Program-made: the position numbers and the translations under genes
NCBI RefSeq assembly: GCF_000407445.1
Contig: NZ_ASWB01000001.1
Location: 434,001 to 498,000, forward strand
From: Enterococcus moraviensis ATCC BAA-383
Lineage (GTDB): Bacteria; Bacillota; Bacilli; Lactobacillales; Enterococcaceae
Direction of reading: 5' to 3'
DNA: 64,000 nucleotides
Part shown: in pieces, positions 1 through 9,122 of the stretch
Layout: every line of letters begins with the position of its first letter
Position numbering within the stretch: the first letter of the stretch is position 1
Notes under the pieces: model-generated
The model's input: only the letters and a program-made list of their open reading frames with translations
Told to the model about the DNA's origin: nothing
The model's database searches: none

Positions 1-40
1 AGGTTTCAAACAAATTTAATTTATTTTATGTATTTATCTA

Positions 41-84
41 AAAAAAAACAGACCAAAGAACAATCCTCTCGATTATTCTTTGGT
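41..84 (-). terminator. Terminator of the cyclase-family gene
   Basis: On the minus strand a hairpin with arms ACCAAAGAA and TTCTTTGGT (52-60 and 76-84) is followed by nine U residues. It lies just past the stop codon of the hydrolase gene at 112. Confidence 0.8.
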
Positions 85-111
85 AATAGGTTAATTAAAA
101 CAACACTCTGC

Positions 112-849
112 TTAATCTGGTACTATTGCAAATGTGCGCACAGGAAATCCTGGAGCATTTAATATGTTTGGAAAACTTGTTATAATAATGCTTCCTACTG
201 GTGGAAGTTGGGCTAAATTACACATTACTTCGACTTGATATTTGTTTTGTTTGAGCCAATAATACTCTCCCAATAATCCCTTATTTTTTCTAACATCAGC
301 AGCACTATCAGTATCTAATGTCTCATGTCCAATTGCAGTAACATTACGTACTTCGCTAAGATATTTTAATGCCTCTAGACTCCAACCTGGTGTATGTGCA
401 AGCCCTTTTTCGTCTTGATTATAATAATCCTCCAACGACTCCCAACGACTAGACCAACCACTTGAAAATGCCACAAAGGAGTCTTCTGGTAATGGACCAA
501 ATTCCTGTTCAAATACTAGGATATCTTTTTTTGTAATACAATAGTCGTTATTTAGCTCAACGTCTTCTTCCTTATGAATAACATATAATGGCAAGACAAG
601 CTCTTTTAACTCTAACTGATGTAAATAGCGTTTTCCCTGAGCGAAATGGATTGGTGCATCAATGTGGGTGCTATATTGTGTAGGGAGTGTATATTCTTTA
701 GCAAAGAAACCATCTTCTTTGATCTGAAATAATGTTTTTTCCCGTGATGCGTTAAATGCGTTAAAACGCGGAATCTCCTCATGAATCTCATGACTAAGAT
801 CAATCCATTTTCTTTCTTTTAAATAATTCATTGCGTCCAATGTATTCAT
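112..849 (-). CDS. Cyclase-family metal-dependent hydrolase (kynurenine formamidase-like)
   Basis: This 245-residue protein belongs to the cyclase family (Pfam PF04199), metal-dependent amidohydrolases whose known members include N-formylkynurenine formamidase and other lactone or amide hydrolases. Residues 62-68 read H-I-D-A-P-I-H, the family's HxDxPxH metal-binding motif, and D17-L-S-H20 matches the conserved N-terminal strand. The ATG at 849 has GGAGGA five bases upstream. The gene is monocistronic with its own terminator. No other tryptophan-catabolism gene is nearby, so the kynurenine role is not supported and the substrate stays unknown. The family call is firm. Confidence 0.85.
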   Translation of the reverse strand: MNTLDAMNYLKERKWIDLSHEIHEEIPRFNAFNASREKTLFQIKEDGFFAKEYTLPTQYSTHIDAPIHFAQGKRYLHQLELKELVLPLYVIHKEEDVELNNDYCITKKDILVFEQEFGPLPEDSFVAFSSGWSSRWESLEDYYNQDEKGLAHTPGWSLEALKYLSEVRNVTAIGHETLDTDSAADVRKNKGLLGEYYWLKQNKYQVEVMCNLAQLPPVGSIIITSFPNILNAPGFPVRTFAIVPD

Positions 850-994
850 ACTTTTCCTCCAAATTTATCCATTCGTTAGCTAGATTTTGATAATAATCTA
901 ACTTAATTACTAATATACAAGAAAAATAGATGACTGTACACGAAACATTTGATAAACTGAAGAGAAACAGAATGGACAAAGGAGGTCTACCATC

Positions 995-1339
995 ATGTTT
1001 ATTTCATATGGCATGTTTATTGGTTTAATTATAGCAACAATCATTATGATCGCATTGATCATCTACCTAACATTTACAGGTGGCAATAACAAATCTAAAT
1101 CACGTCACTTAAAGGCACATCAAGCTGAAGAAGCAGCTAAGGAACGTTTAGCACAAAATGATACTTCTCAATCAACTAATCAATATTTTGAACCAGAGAT
1201 TTCACCGAACCAAGACGAATTTAGATCTGAGTGGGAAAAAGAAAATCATTCTTACCAAGAACCTCATTCTGAACATACTATTGAGGAGGATGATCCATTA
1301 AGGATTCTTCCTTACCCTAAAGACAATGACTTTAAATAG
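995..1339 (+). CDS. Small membrane-anchored protein of unknown function
   Basis: I do not recognise this 114-residue protein. Residues 5-28 form one strongly hydrophobic segment. The rest is a hydrophilic tail rich in Glu, Gln, Asn and Ser with no cysteine and no visible domain. The start is supported by AAAGGAGGT upstream of the ATG. It is transcribed alone, divergent from the cyclase gene, and ends at the bidirectional terminator it shares with pgi. The layout suggests a single-pass membrane anchor with a charged soluble tail, but no role can be inferred. Confidence 0.7.
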   Translation: MFISYGMFIGLIIATIIMIALIIYLTFTGGNNKSKSRHLKAHQAEEAAKERLAQNDTSQSTNQYFEPEISPNQDEFRSEWEKENHSYQEPHSEHTIEEDDPLRILPYPKDNDFK

Positions 1340-1352
1340 TAACCAATCAAAA

Positions 1353-1393
1353 AGAGGGTGGGATATAACATTATATGTTATATCCCACCCTCT
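1353..1393. terminator. Bidirectional terminator between the small membrane protein gene and pgi
   Basis: A perfect 18-bp inverted repeat (1353-1370 with 1376-1393, loop TTATA) has an A-run on its left and a T-run on its right. It can therefore end transcription of the plus-strand gene and of pgi. Confidence 0.92.
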
Positions 1394-1412
1394 TTTTTAC
1401 CTTTTATCGGTA

Positions 1413-2762
1413 TTACAGACGTGCATTCAATTCTTTTGCTAAGTCTTCAAAACCTGGTTTGCCAAGTAATGCAAACATATTCTTTTTGTATGCTTCTACA
1501 CCTTCTTGGTCAAATGGGTTCACACCATTTAAATAACCAGAAATTCCAACAGCGATTTCAAAGAAATACATTACATATCCCAATGAATAAGCATCCATTG
1601 CAGGGATTTTTACGATCATATTTGGTACGCCACCATCTGTGTGAGCAAGTAATGTTCCTTCAAATGCTTTTGTATTTACAAAATCGATTTCTTTTCCTTG
1701 TAAATAACCTAAGCCATCTAAGTCTTCTGTTAATTCTGGAATCGACACAACATGTCTTGGCGTATCAACTTTTACGACTGTTTCAAATAAGTTACGCATT
1801 CCATCTTGAACGTATTGTCCCATAGAATGTAAATCAGTCGAGAAATCTGCTGCTGCTGGGAAGATTCCTTTTTGATCCTTACCTTCTGATTCACCGAATA
1901 ATTGTTTCCACCACTCAGAGAAATAATGCATCCCTGGTTCGTAGTTAATCAACATTTCAGTTGTTTTTCCTTTACGGTATAAGATATTTCTCAACGCAGC
2001 ATATTGATATGCTTGATTTTTACTTAAATCAGTTGTTGAAGCATATTCTTTACGTGCATCATTAGCCCCTGTCATTAAGGCATCAATGTCGCCACCACTA
2101 ACAGCAATTGGTAACAAACCAACTGGCGTCAATACAGTGAAACGTCCACCAACATCATCAGGAATCACGAATGTTTCCCAACCTTGCGCATCCGCTTCAA
2201 CTTTAACAGCGCCTTTAGCACGGTCAGTTGTGGCATAGATACGTTTGTTTGCTTCTTCTTTACCATATTTTTTGATCAATAATTCTTTAAATACTCTAAA
2301 TGCGATAGCAGGCTCAGTCGTTGTACCTGATTTTGAAATCACATTTACTGAGAAGTCACGGTCACCAATAACATTGATCAAATCAGCTAAGTATGTTGAG
2401 CTGATACTATTTCCTGCAAAGAAAACTTGCGGTGTTTTTCTTTCATCTGCTGGTAATAGGTTATTAAATGAATGATGTAAAAATTCAATTGCTGCTCTTG
2501 CGCCTAAGTACGAACCACCAATACCAATTACAACTAAAACTTCTGAATCAGATTGGATTTTTTCAGCCGCCTTTTTAATACGAGCAAATTCATCTTTATC
2601 ATAATTTTCTGGTAGATCGATCCAACCAGTAAAATCACTTCCAGCTCCTGTTCCTTCTCTTAATGCTTTGTCTACTGCAGTCACTTGAGTCTGCATGTAC
2701 TCCAATTCATGATCAGCAACAAATGGTGTCAAATTGGAATAATCAAATTGAATGTGTGACAT
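1413..2762 (-). CDS. pgi: Glucose-6-phosphate isomerase
   Basis: This enzyme interconverts glucose 6-phosphate and fructose 6-phosphate in cytosolic glycolysis. The 449-residue length is the usual size of the short Firmicutes enzyme. Visible signatures are the sugar-phosphate-binding loop [10 protein letters not shown] and the family motif S-K-S-G-T-T-T-E-P. The ATG at 2762 follows an AAGGAGGAG ribosome-binding site. The gene stands alone, between the gdhA terminator and the bidirectional terminator at 1353. Its promoter carries a 16-bp palindrome, listed separately. No anomalies are seen. Confidence 0.98.
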   Translation of the reverse strand: MSHIQFDYSNLTPFVADHELEYMQTQVTAVDKALREGTGAGSDFTGWIDLPENYDKDEFARIKKAAEKIQSDSEVLVVIGIGGSYLGARAAIEFLHHSFNNLLPADERKTPQVFFAGNSISSTYLADLINVIGDRDFSVNVISKSGTTTEPAIAFRVFKELLIKKYGKEEANKRIYATTDRAKGAVKVEADAQGWETFVIPDDVGGRFTVLTPVGLLPIAVSGGDIDALMTGANDARKEYASTTDLSKNQAYQYAALRNILYRKGKTTEMLINYEPGMHYFSEWWKQLFGESEGKDQKGIFPAAADFSTDLHSMGQYVQDGMRNLFETVVKVDTPRHVVSIPELTEDLDGLGYLQGKEIDFVNTKAFEGTLLAHTDGGVPNMIVKIPAMDAYSLGYVMYFFEIAVGISGYLNGVNPFDQEGVEAYKKNMFALLGKPGFEDLAKELNARL

Positions 2763-2870
2763 TCCGTCTCCTCCTTGAAATTAAACTTAATACAGTATCT
2801 ACTTTACGTTCTTTTCATGCTTTTTTCAAGCAAATTATGACCGTCTGTACCAATTTTATTTTAATTCATT

Positions 2871-2911
2871 TAAAATGGCCATTTTATAACACAAAATTAG
2901 AAAGTTTTCAA
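2871..2911 (-). promoter_or_regulatory. pgi promoter with overlapping palindrome
   Basis: On the minus strand a -35 box TTGAAA (2911-2906) and a -10 box TATAAA (2888-2883) are separated by exactly 17 bases. A perfect 16-bp palindrome, TAAAATGGCCATTTTA (2871-2886), overlaps the -10 box and the expected start point. It could be an operator, but no protein can be assigned. Confidence 0.65.
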
Positions 2912-2912
2912 T

Positions 2913-2962
2913 AAAAATGAAGAATGATCGTGACCTCTATTTCACGATTATTCTTCATTTTT
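2913..2962 (-). terminator. gdhA terminator
   Basis: A long hairpin with one mismatch pairs the left arm starting at 2913 with the right arm ending near 2962. It has A/T-rich ends and lies 38 bases past the gdhA stop. It directly abuts the pgi -35 box and so insulates pgi from gdhA. Confidence 0.85.
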
Positions 2963-2999
2963 TTCTAAAAAAATATTTTTAGTAAAACAAACGATTGAA

Positions 3000-4346
<1,347 letters not shown>

Positions 4347-4484
4347 CTAATCACCCTCTCATTGTTATAATCCTATTTTAACCTAAATTCAGAAAATTTC
4401 CACAACTTTTTACTGTAAATTGCAAAAAAATCAGAAAAAATTTTGAAAATTGTGTTAAACTACCATTGAACTGGAGGAGAACTT

Positions 4485-5774
4485 ATGAAATTATTTGATG
4501 TTATTGTCGTTGGAGCTGGTACTAGCGGAATGATGGCCGCGATCGCAGCGGCTAAGTCAGGCAGCAACACTTTACTAATAGAAAAAAACAAACGCGTCGG
4601 GAAAAAGCTTTTACTAACAGGTGGCGGGCGCTGTAATGTTACAAATAATCGCCCAGCAGACGAAATCATTGCCCACATTCCTGGTAATGGGAAATTTTTG
4701 TACAGTGCGTTTTCACAATTTAACAATTACGATATTATGGAATTCTTTGAGTCTAACGGTACACACTTAAAGGAAGAAGATCATGGTCGAATGTTTCCAG
4801 TAACGGATCGATCCAAAACAATCGTTGAAACACTTTTTAATCAATTAGAGAAACTCGACGTAACAATTTATACAGAAGCTAAAGTCGAGAAAATTTTGCG
4901 TAAGGATGATCAGGTTATCGGAGTCGCACTAGAGCACAAAAAAATCTATGCCCCTTGTGTTGTTTTGACAACGGGCGGTCGAACGTATCCTTCTACTGGG
5001 TCAACGGGAGATGGATATAAACTTGCAAAAAGGCTTGGTCATACGATTAGCCCGTTATATGCTACCGAGTCCCCGATTCTCTCTGATGATGGCTTTATCA
5101 AAGATAAAACGTTGCAAGGTCTTTCTCTACAAGACGTTTCTCTTTCTGTTCTAAACAGCAAAGGAAAAGTTGTTGTTGAGCACCAAATGGATCTCTTATT
5201 TACCCACTTTGGTATTTCTGGTCCAGCTGCTTTACGTTGTTCTAGTTTTGTAAACCAAGAATTAACGAAAAATAACCAAAAGTCTGTTACATTACAACTA
5301 GATATTTTCCCACAAAAAACAAGTGCGGAACTAAAAAATGAAATTAAACAAAAAATATCAGACCAACCAGATAAGTCTTTAAAAAATGCGTTGAAAAATT
5401 TAGTTCCTGAACGTCTACTTGATTTTGTTTTAAACAATGCTGCGCTTTCTGACCACCAAGCCAAACAAGTCTCGGAACAGCAGTTAGATGAACTGGTTGA
5501 TTCCTTAAAGTCTTTTAAGATTCATGCTGAAAAAACGCTGCCCATCGAAAAGTCTTTTGTGACTGGAGGCGGTATTTCACTAAAAGAAATCCAACCGAAA
5601 ACAATGGAGAGCAAATTAGTTAATGGTTTATTTTTCGCAGGTGAATTACTGGACGTCAATGGGTACACTGGTGGTTATAATGTTACAGCTGCTTTTGTCA
5701 CTGGACACGTTGCAGGAACTCATGCGTCTAACATTGCTGAATATACTTATTTACCTCCATTAGATGAAGAATAG
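4485..5774 (+). CDS. HI0933/BaiN-family NAD(P)/FAD-dependent oxidoreductase
   Basis: This 429-residue flavoprotein starts with a dinucleotide-binding fold (G-A-G-T-S-G about ten residues in). It has the family motif G-G-G-R-C-N-V-T-N and the C-terminal FAD-contacting stretch around G-Y-T-G-G-Y-N. These mark the HI0933 (aminoacetone oxidase-like, BaiN/RdsA) family, whose physiological substrates are mostly undefined. GGAGGAG precedes the ATG. The gene is monocistronic, with its own terminator at 5793. A cytosolic reductase is the safe reading. Any bile-acid role suggested by the BaiN name should not be assumed. Confidence 0.9.
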   Translation: MKLFDVIVVGAGTSGMMAAIAAAKSGSNTLLIEKNKRVGKKLLLTGGGRCNVTNNRPADEIIAHIPGNGKFLYSAFSQFNNYDIMEFFESNGTHLKEEDHGRMFPVTDRSKTIVETLFNQLEKLDVTIYTEAKVEKILRKDDQVIGVALEHKKIYAPCVVLTTGGRTYPSTGSTGDGYKLAKRLGHTISPLYATESPILSDDGFIKDKTLQGLSLQDVSLSVLNSKGKVVVEHQMDLLFTHFGISGPAALRCSSFVNQELTKNNQKSVTLQLDIFPQKTSAELKNEIKQKISDQPDKSLKNALKNLVPERLLDFVLNNAALSDHQAKQVSEQQLDELVDSLKSFKIHAEKTLPIEKSFVTGGGISLKEIQPKTMESKLVNGLFFAGELLDVNGYTGGYNVTAAFVTGHVAGTHASNIAEYTYLPPLDEE

Positions 5775-5792
5775 ACTAATCTATCCTCCTTT

Positions 5793-5819
5793 AAAACTCT
5801 GGAAATCCAGAGTTTTTTT
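5793..5819 (+). terminator. Terminator of the flavoprotein gene
   Basis: A hairpin with arms AAAACTCTGG and CCAGAGTTTT is followed by a T-run, 19 bases after the stop codon. Confidence 0.9.
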
Positions 5820-5936
5820 GCGCTTATATAATGGTTCCTACGACTTTAGCAGGATAAAAAAATAAAAATAAATCAGTCTTTTGTTCGATTCATTTTATTG
5901 CTATTCATGTGAAAATGGTTTTAGGAGGTGGTTACG

Positions 5937-6377
5937 ATGAAAATCAACTTAAAACGACAAACCACATGGGGCTGTGTTCGTCACTTTTCTGTCTATAGAA
6001 ATGGAACCTACCAAGGAAAACTATTTAATAATATTTCAACTGAACTTGATGTTAATGTTGGTGATACACTTGAATTTAGAGAAGGTAGTTTACGATTCTC
6101 ACAAAAAATAAAGATTACACCTGAAACCGATGAAATAACTATTACCAATACAAACCATATTCAGCAATTATTTTCTCTATTTATTATCTTATTTTTAGCT
6201 ATTTCTTTAATTAGTCTTTCAATTGAATCTTTATCACTTTTTCTATTTACTGAGATTACAGCTTTTGTCTTGCTCAATCAACTCTTTCGTTATCGTTCTT
6301 ATCAATTTAGTGTTGAAACACACCATCCAATAAAGTCATTTTTCAAAGACGTTGTCGCACCGAAAATAATAATGTAA
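5937..6377 (+). CDS. Membrane protein of unknown function
   Basis: I do not recognise this 146-residue protein. A soluble N-terminal part of about 75 residues, probably beta-rich, is followed by two adjacent hydrophobic segments (roughly residues 77-110) and a short basic tail. An in-frame GTG at 5928 would lengthen it. I prefer the ATG at 5937 because AGGAGG at 5923-5928 then sits eight bases upstream, whereas the GTG overlaps that site. It is transcribed alone and ends at the terminator shared with the 6-phospho-glucosidase gene. Confidence 0.72.
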   Translation: MKINLKRQTTWGCVRHFSVYRNGTYQGKLFNNISTELDVNVGDTLEFREGSLRFSQKIKITPETDEITITNTNHIQQLFSLFIILFLAISLISLSIESLSLFLFTEITAFVLLNQLFRYRSYQFSVETHHPIKSFFKDVVAPKIIM

Positions 6378-6384
6378 CCCAAAT

Positions 6385-6427
6385 AAAAAGATTGAATGTC
6401 TCTGTTAAAGAGGCATTCAATCTTTTT
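6385..6427. terminator. Bidirectional terminator
   Basis: Near-perfect inverted repeat with arms beginning AAAAAGATTGAATG and ending CATTCAATCTTTTT. It lies between two convergent genes with A/T tracts on both sides. Confidence 0.92.
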
Positions 6428-6432
6428 ATTTT

Positions 6433-7827
6433 TTAATTACTCTTCATTAATTCGGTTACATAGGCAACTGTATCTGGTTGTTCTTTTTCGATTTTAACAA
6501 TTGCTTCAGCGAAATTTGGTAAATGTTCTTTGTGTGCAACCAATAATTCATCTAATAAGGTTTTCGCCATGGCACCTCCTGGAACTAATGGGTTGATCGT
6601 AAATGCATGTAGTGCAGCACCATAATCTCCATCAATTGCAGCGCGAATAACTGTTTCTTCCATCCCTTTCATCACTTGGATAATACCGCGCGCAGCTGCT
6701 GGGAATGCGCCCCAATTATAAGGTTCATGTCCATGAGCCGTTACTGGTCCAGAGACTTCAACCACACAATCATAAGGCAAATCTGTAATCGTGCCATTAT
6801 TTTCAGTTGAAACAACCATATCTGTACGCTTATCGTTATGGATAGATGCAATCAATTCACACGCTGCATCACTATAATGCGTACCGCCGCGTTGTTCTAA
6901 TTCTTTTGGTTTGTAATCTAAATTAGGATCTTTATATAATTCAAACAAACGAGCTTCAGTTTCCTTTACGACTTGTGCTCTTGTTTCCCCTTTTTCAAAT
7001 TCTTCAATCGAATGTTTTAACATTTCGTCTTCAATGTAGTAATAGCGATGATACCCACAAGGTAACATACCTAAGTCTTTGATTTGTTCATAGTGAAATG
7101 GTGCATTATGAATATTTTTTAAGTGACTTTCAGAATCTTCCTGTGGTCCATATATTAAATCGATCAATTTTTGTGTGCGTTCATTTCCTTGCTTGTCCCA
7201 AACACGATGCCAATGGAAATGATTGATTCCTGCAAATTTAAAGAATAAATCTTCTTCTGGAATACCTAATTTTTCAGCGGCTTGTTTTCTGTGTCCAATT
7301 GGCACATTACACAAACCAGCAGTTTTTTTCCAACCACCATGTTTGATTGCAGCTTCTGTAACCATACCAGCAGGATTGGTAAAATTGACCAACCAAGCAT
7401 CTGGACATAATTCTTTCATATCTTCAATAATTCCTAGGATCACTGGAATCGTGCGGAAGGCTTTAAACATACCGCCAGCTCCATTCGTTTCTTGACCTAA
7501 TACACCATGAGATAACGGAATACGTTCATCTTTGATTCGAGCGTCAAGTAACCCTACACGGAACTGCGTTGAGACAAAGTCAGCATCTTTCAACGCTGCC
7601 CGACGATCCAAAGTCAAATGGACTTCCCAATCTAAACCAGCTGCTTTCACCATACGTTTCGCCATGGCACCAACTGTCTCCAGTTTTTCTTTCCCCGCTT
7701 CAATATCGACTAACCAAATTTCTTTAATTGGTAATTCATCTTTTCTTTTAATGTAACCCTCGATCAGTTCTGGCGTGTAGCTTGATCCTCCACCGATTGT
7801 TGCGATCTTCAATGCATTTCTTGTCAT
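6433..7827 (-). CDS. licH: 6-phospho-beta-glucosidase, glycoside hydrolase family 4
   Basis: Cytosolic hydrolase of phosphorylated beta-glucosides such as cellobiose or lichenan products delivered by a phosphotransferase system. It is a family-4 glycosidase, a group that needs NAD and a divalent metal. The N-terminal motif G-G-G-S-S-Y-T-P-E-L binds NAD. C-N-V-P-I-G-H and G-I-N-H-F-H-W supply family metal and substrate residues. I place the start at 7827, with AGGAGGG six bases upstream. The longer frame to 7869 would run into the cre site. Beta rather than alpha specificity rests on resemblance to LicH/CelF. No PTS genes are adjacent. The divergent neighbour is a LacI-type regulator. Confidence 0.9.
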   Translation of the reverse strand: MTRNALKIATIGGGSSYTPELIEGYIKRKDELPIKEIWLVDIEAGKEKLETVGAMAKRMVKAAGLDWEVHLTLDRRAALKDADFVSTQFRVGLLDARIKDERIPLSHGVLGQETNGAGGMFKAFRTIPVILGIIEDMKELCPDAWLVNFTNPAGMVTEAAIKHGGWKKTAGLCNVPIGHRKQAAEKLGIPEEDLFFKFAGINHFHWHRVWDKQGNERTQKLIDLIYGPQEDSESHLKNIHNAPFHYEQIKDLGMLPCGYHRYYYIEDEMLKHSIEEFEKGETRAQVVKETEARLFELYKDPNLDYKPKELEQRGGTHYSDAACELIASIHNDKRTDMVVSTENNGTITDLPYDCVVEVSGPVTAHGHEPYNWGAFPAAARGIIQVMKGMEETVIRAAIDGDYGAALHAFTINPLVPGGAMAKTLLDELLVAHKEHLPNFAEAIVKIEKEQPDTVAYVTELMKSN

Positions 7828-7863
7828 ATGTTTCCCTCCTGATTTTTTGTTCAGAATATGTTC

Positions 7864-7877
7864 TGACATCGTTTACA
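7864..7877 (-). promoter_or_regulatory. cre site (CcpA) in the 6-phospho-glucosidase leader
   Basis: The 14-base TGACATCGTTTACA matches the consensus TGWNANCGNTNWCA at every defined position. It lies downstream of the promoter and upstream of the start codon, the usual position for carbon catabolite repression by transcriptional roadblock. Confidence 0.85.
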
Positions 7878-7885
7878 TTTCTATC

Positions 7886-7913
7886 ATAATATGTGGGAAT
7901 GTTCCCATGTCAA
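7886..7913 (-). promoter_or_regulatory. 6-phospho-glucosidase promoter
   Basis: A consensus -35 TTGACA (7913-7908) and a -10 TATTAT (7891-7886) are 16 bases apart on the minus strand. Almost the whole spacer is occupied by the LacI-type palindrome. Confidence 0.8.
7894..7907. promoter_or_regulatory. LacI-type operator between -35 and -10
   Basis: TGGGAATGTTCCCA is an inverted repeat with a single non-palindromic central step, a typical LacI/GalR-family operator form. Its place in the promoter spacer implies that binding blocks RNA polymerase. The obvious binder is the divergent LacI-type protein. Confidence 0.8.
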
Positions 7914-7933
7914 GCTCTTTTTAAATTAAAATA

Positions 7934-7942
7934 TGGTATACT
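7934..7942 (+). promoter_or_regulatory. Extended -10 of the LacI-type regulator gene
   Basis: TGGTATACT is an extended -10 element (TGnTATAAT-like). No good -35 is visible. It lies about 75 bases before the regulator's start and 27 bases from the operator, which could also influence it. Confidence 0.6.
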
Positions 7943-8017
7943 TTAAAAGTAAGTAGAATCCAGTCCTTATAGGTTATTTATAGAAACTAAATTCATTTCA
8001 TATAACGGGGTGTTGTA

Positions 8018-9037
8018 ATGACCACAATTATTGATGTAGCTAAACAAGCTCAAGTATCAAAATCCACTGTTTCTAGAGTTATTTCTGGGAATGGTTATGT
8101 AAGTCAAGAAAGTCGCAAAAAAGTCTTGGAAGCAATGGAAGCGTTATCCTATTCTCCAAACTTGATTGCTCGAAATCTTCAAAGTGGTGAAACGAAAACA
8201 ATTGGCTTTCTTGCCCAAGGATTTATCGATCCTTTAGGTATTTTTCTTGAAAGCTTCATATCCATTGCGAAACGTTACAATTATTATGTCACATTGTATT
8301 TTACTGATGGTGATAAGAAAAAGGAAATCGATGCCTTAAATCAAATGAAGTACAAACAATTAGATGGTGTATTTATTTTAACGCGTGCAAACAAGTGGGA
8401 GATTATCGAACCTTATAGCCTCTATGGTCCAATCGCTACTTGGCATAGGATTGATTCTGAAAGAATTTACTCTTCCTATGTCGACCATTATTCAGGTTAT
8501 CTACGATCATTGAACTATCTTTATGATAGAGGCTATCGCTCAATTGGACATGTTTTAGGAAATTCAGAAAACTTAAATACGAAGGCACGGATAAAAGCCA
8601 TTGATGATTTCCAACAAGATAAAAATATTCCAATCAAAGAAGAATGGCTTTTCCATGACAGAGCACGGCTTGATAACGGACGTAACATTGCACATACATG
8701 GCACAAGATGGCAAATAAGTCGGATGCTATGGCTTTTTACACAGATTCAGTCGCTGCAGGTTTTATCTCCGAACTCCAAAATCTAGGGTATTCAGTTCCT
8801 GAGGATGTTGCTGTGATTGGATTTGATAATAGCGAAATCAGTCGATTAATGCATATTACAACCGTTGATTACTCAATCAAACGTCAAGCTCAAAACTCCT
8901 TTATTTATATTCATAACCAATTAAATAGAGAAACCATTGCTGAGCAAGAGATGAGTGTCCAGCTAATTGAAAGAAAAACGGTTCCATTACGAAAAAAAGA
9001 ACTTGATAAAAATGCATCAAGCTCCGAAAATAATTAA
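8018..9037 (+). CDS. LacI-family transcriptional regulator
   Basis: This 339-residue repressor has an N-terminal LacI helix-turn-helix (T-I-I-D-V-A-K-Q-A-Q-V-S-K-S-T-V-S-R) and hinge in about the first 60 residues. A periplasmic-binding-protein-like sugar sensor domain follows. It is divergent from the family-4 6-phospho-glucosidase gene, and the only good LacI-type palindrome in the gap sits inside that gene's promoter. I therefore infer that it represses the glycosidase until a beta-glucoside or its phosphate accumulates. The ribosome-binding site GGGGTG is weak, consistent with low repressor levels. The inducer is unknown. Confidence 0.93.
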   Translation: MTTIIDVAKQAQVSKSTVSRVISGNGYVSQESRKKVLEAMEALSYSPNLIARNLQSGETKTIGFLAQGFIDPLGIFLESFISIAKRYNYYVTLYFTDGDKKKEIDALNQMKYKQLDGVFILTRANKWEIIEPYSLYGPIATWHRIDSERIYSSYVDHYSGYLRSLNYLYDRGYRSIGHVLGNSENLNTKARIKAIDDFQQDKNIPIKEEWLFHDRARLDNGRNIAHTWHKMANKSDAMAFYTDSVAAGFISELQNLGYSVPEDVAVIGFDNSEISRLMHITTVDYSIKRQAQNSFIYIHNQLNRETIAEQEMSVQLIERKTVPLRKKELDKNASSSENN

Positions 9038-9066
9038 AAGTACGTTTTTATTATTTAAATTTTATA

Positions 9067-9119
9067 GAGGTTGGACACGAGCAATCCCTTTTGGAATAAG
9101 CTTCTGTCCAACCTCTTTA
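9067..9119. terminator. Bidirectional terminator between the LacI-type gene and the ABC permease
   Basis: An 11-bp perfect stem, GAGGTTGGACA (9067-9077) with TGTCCAACCTC (9105-9115), closes a 27-base loop. It lies between convergent genes. Confidence 0.75.
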
Positions 9120-9122
9120 TTA

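Noticed and set aside
112-849. Assigning the cyclase-family gene to tryptophan degradation (kynB)
   Set aside because: The family has many substrates and no tryptophan dioxygenase or kynureninase gene is nearby.
1358-1825. Plus-strand open frame of 155 codons opposite the end of pgi
   Set aside because: It lies antisense to the conserved pgi gene, begins inside the terminator hairpin and its product resembles no family.
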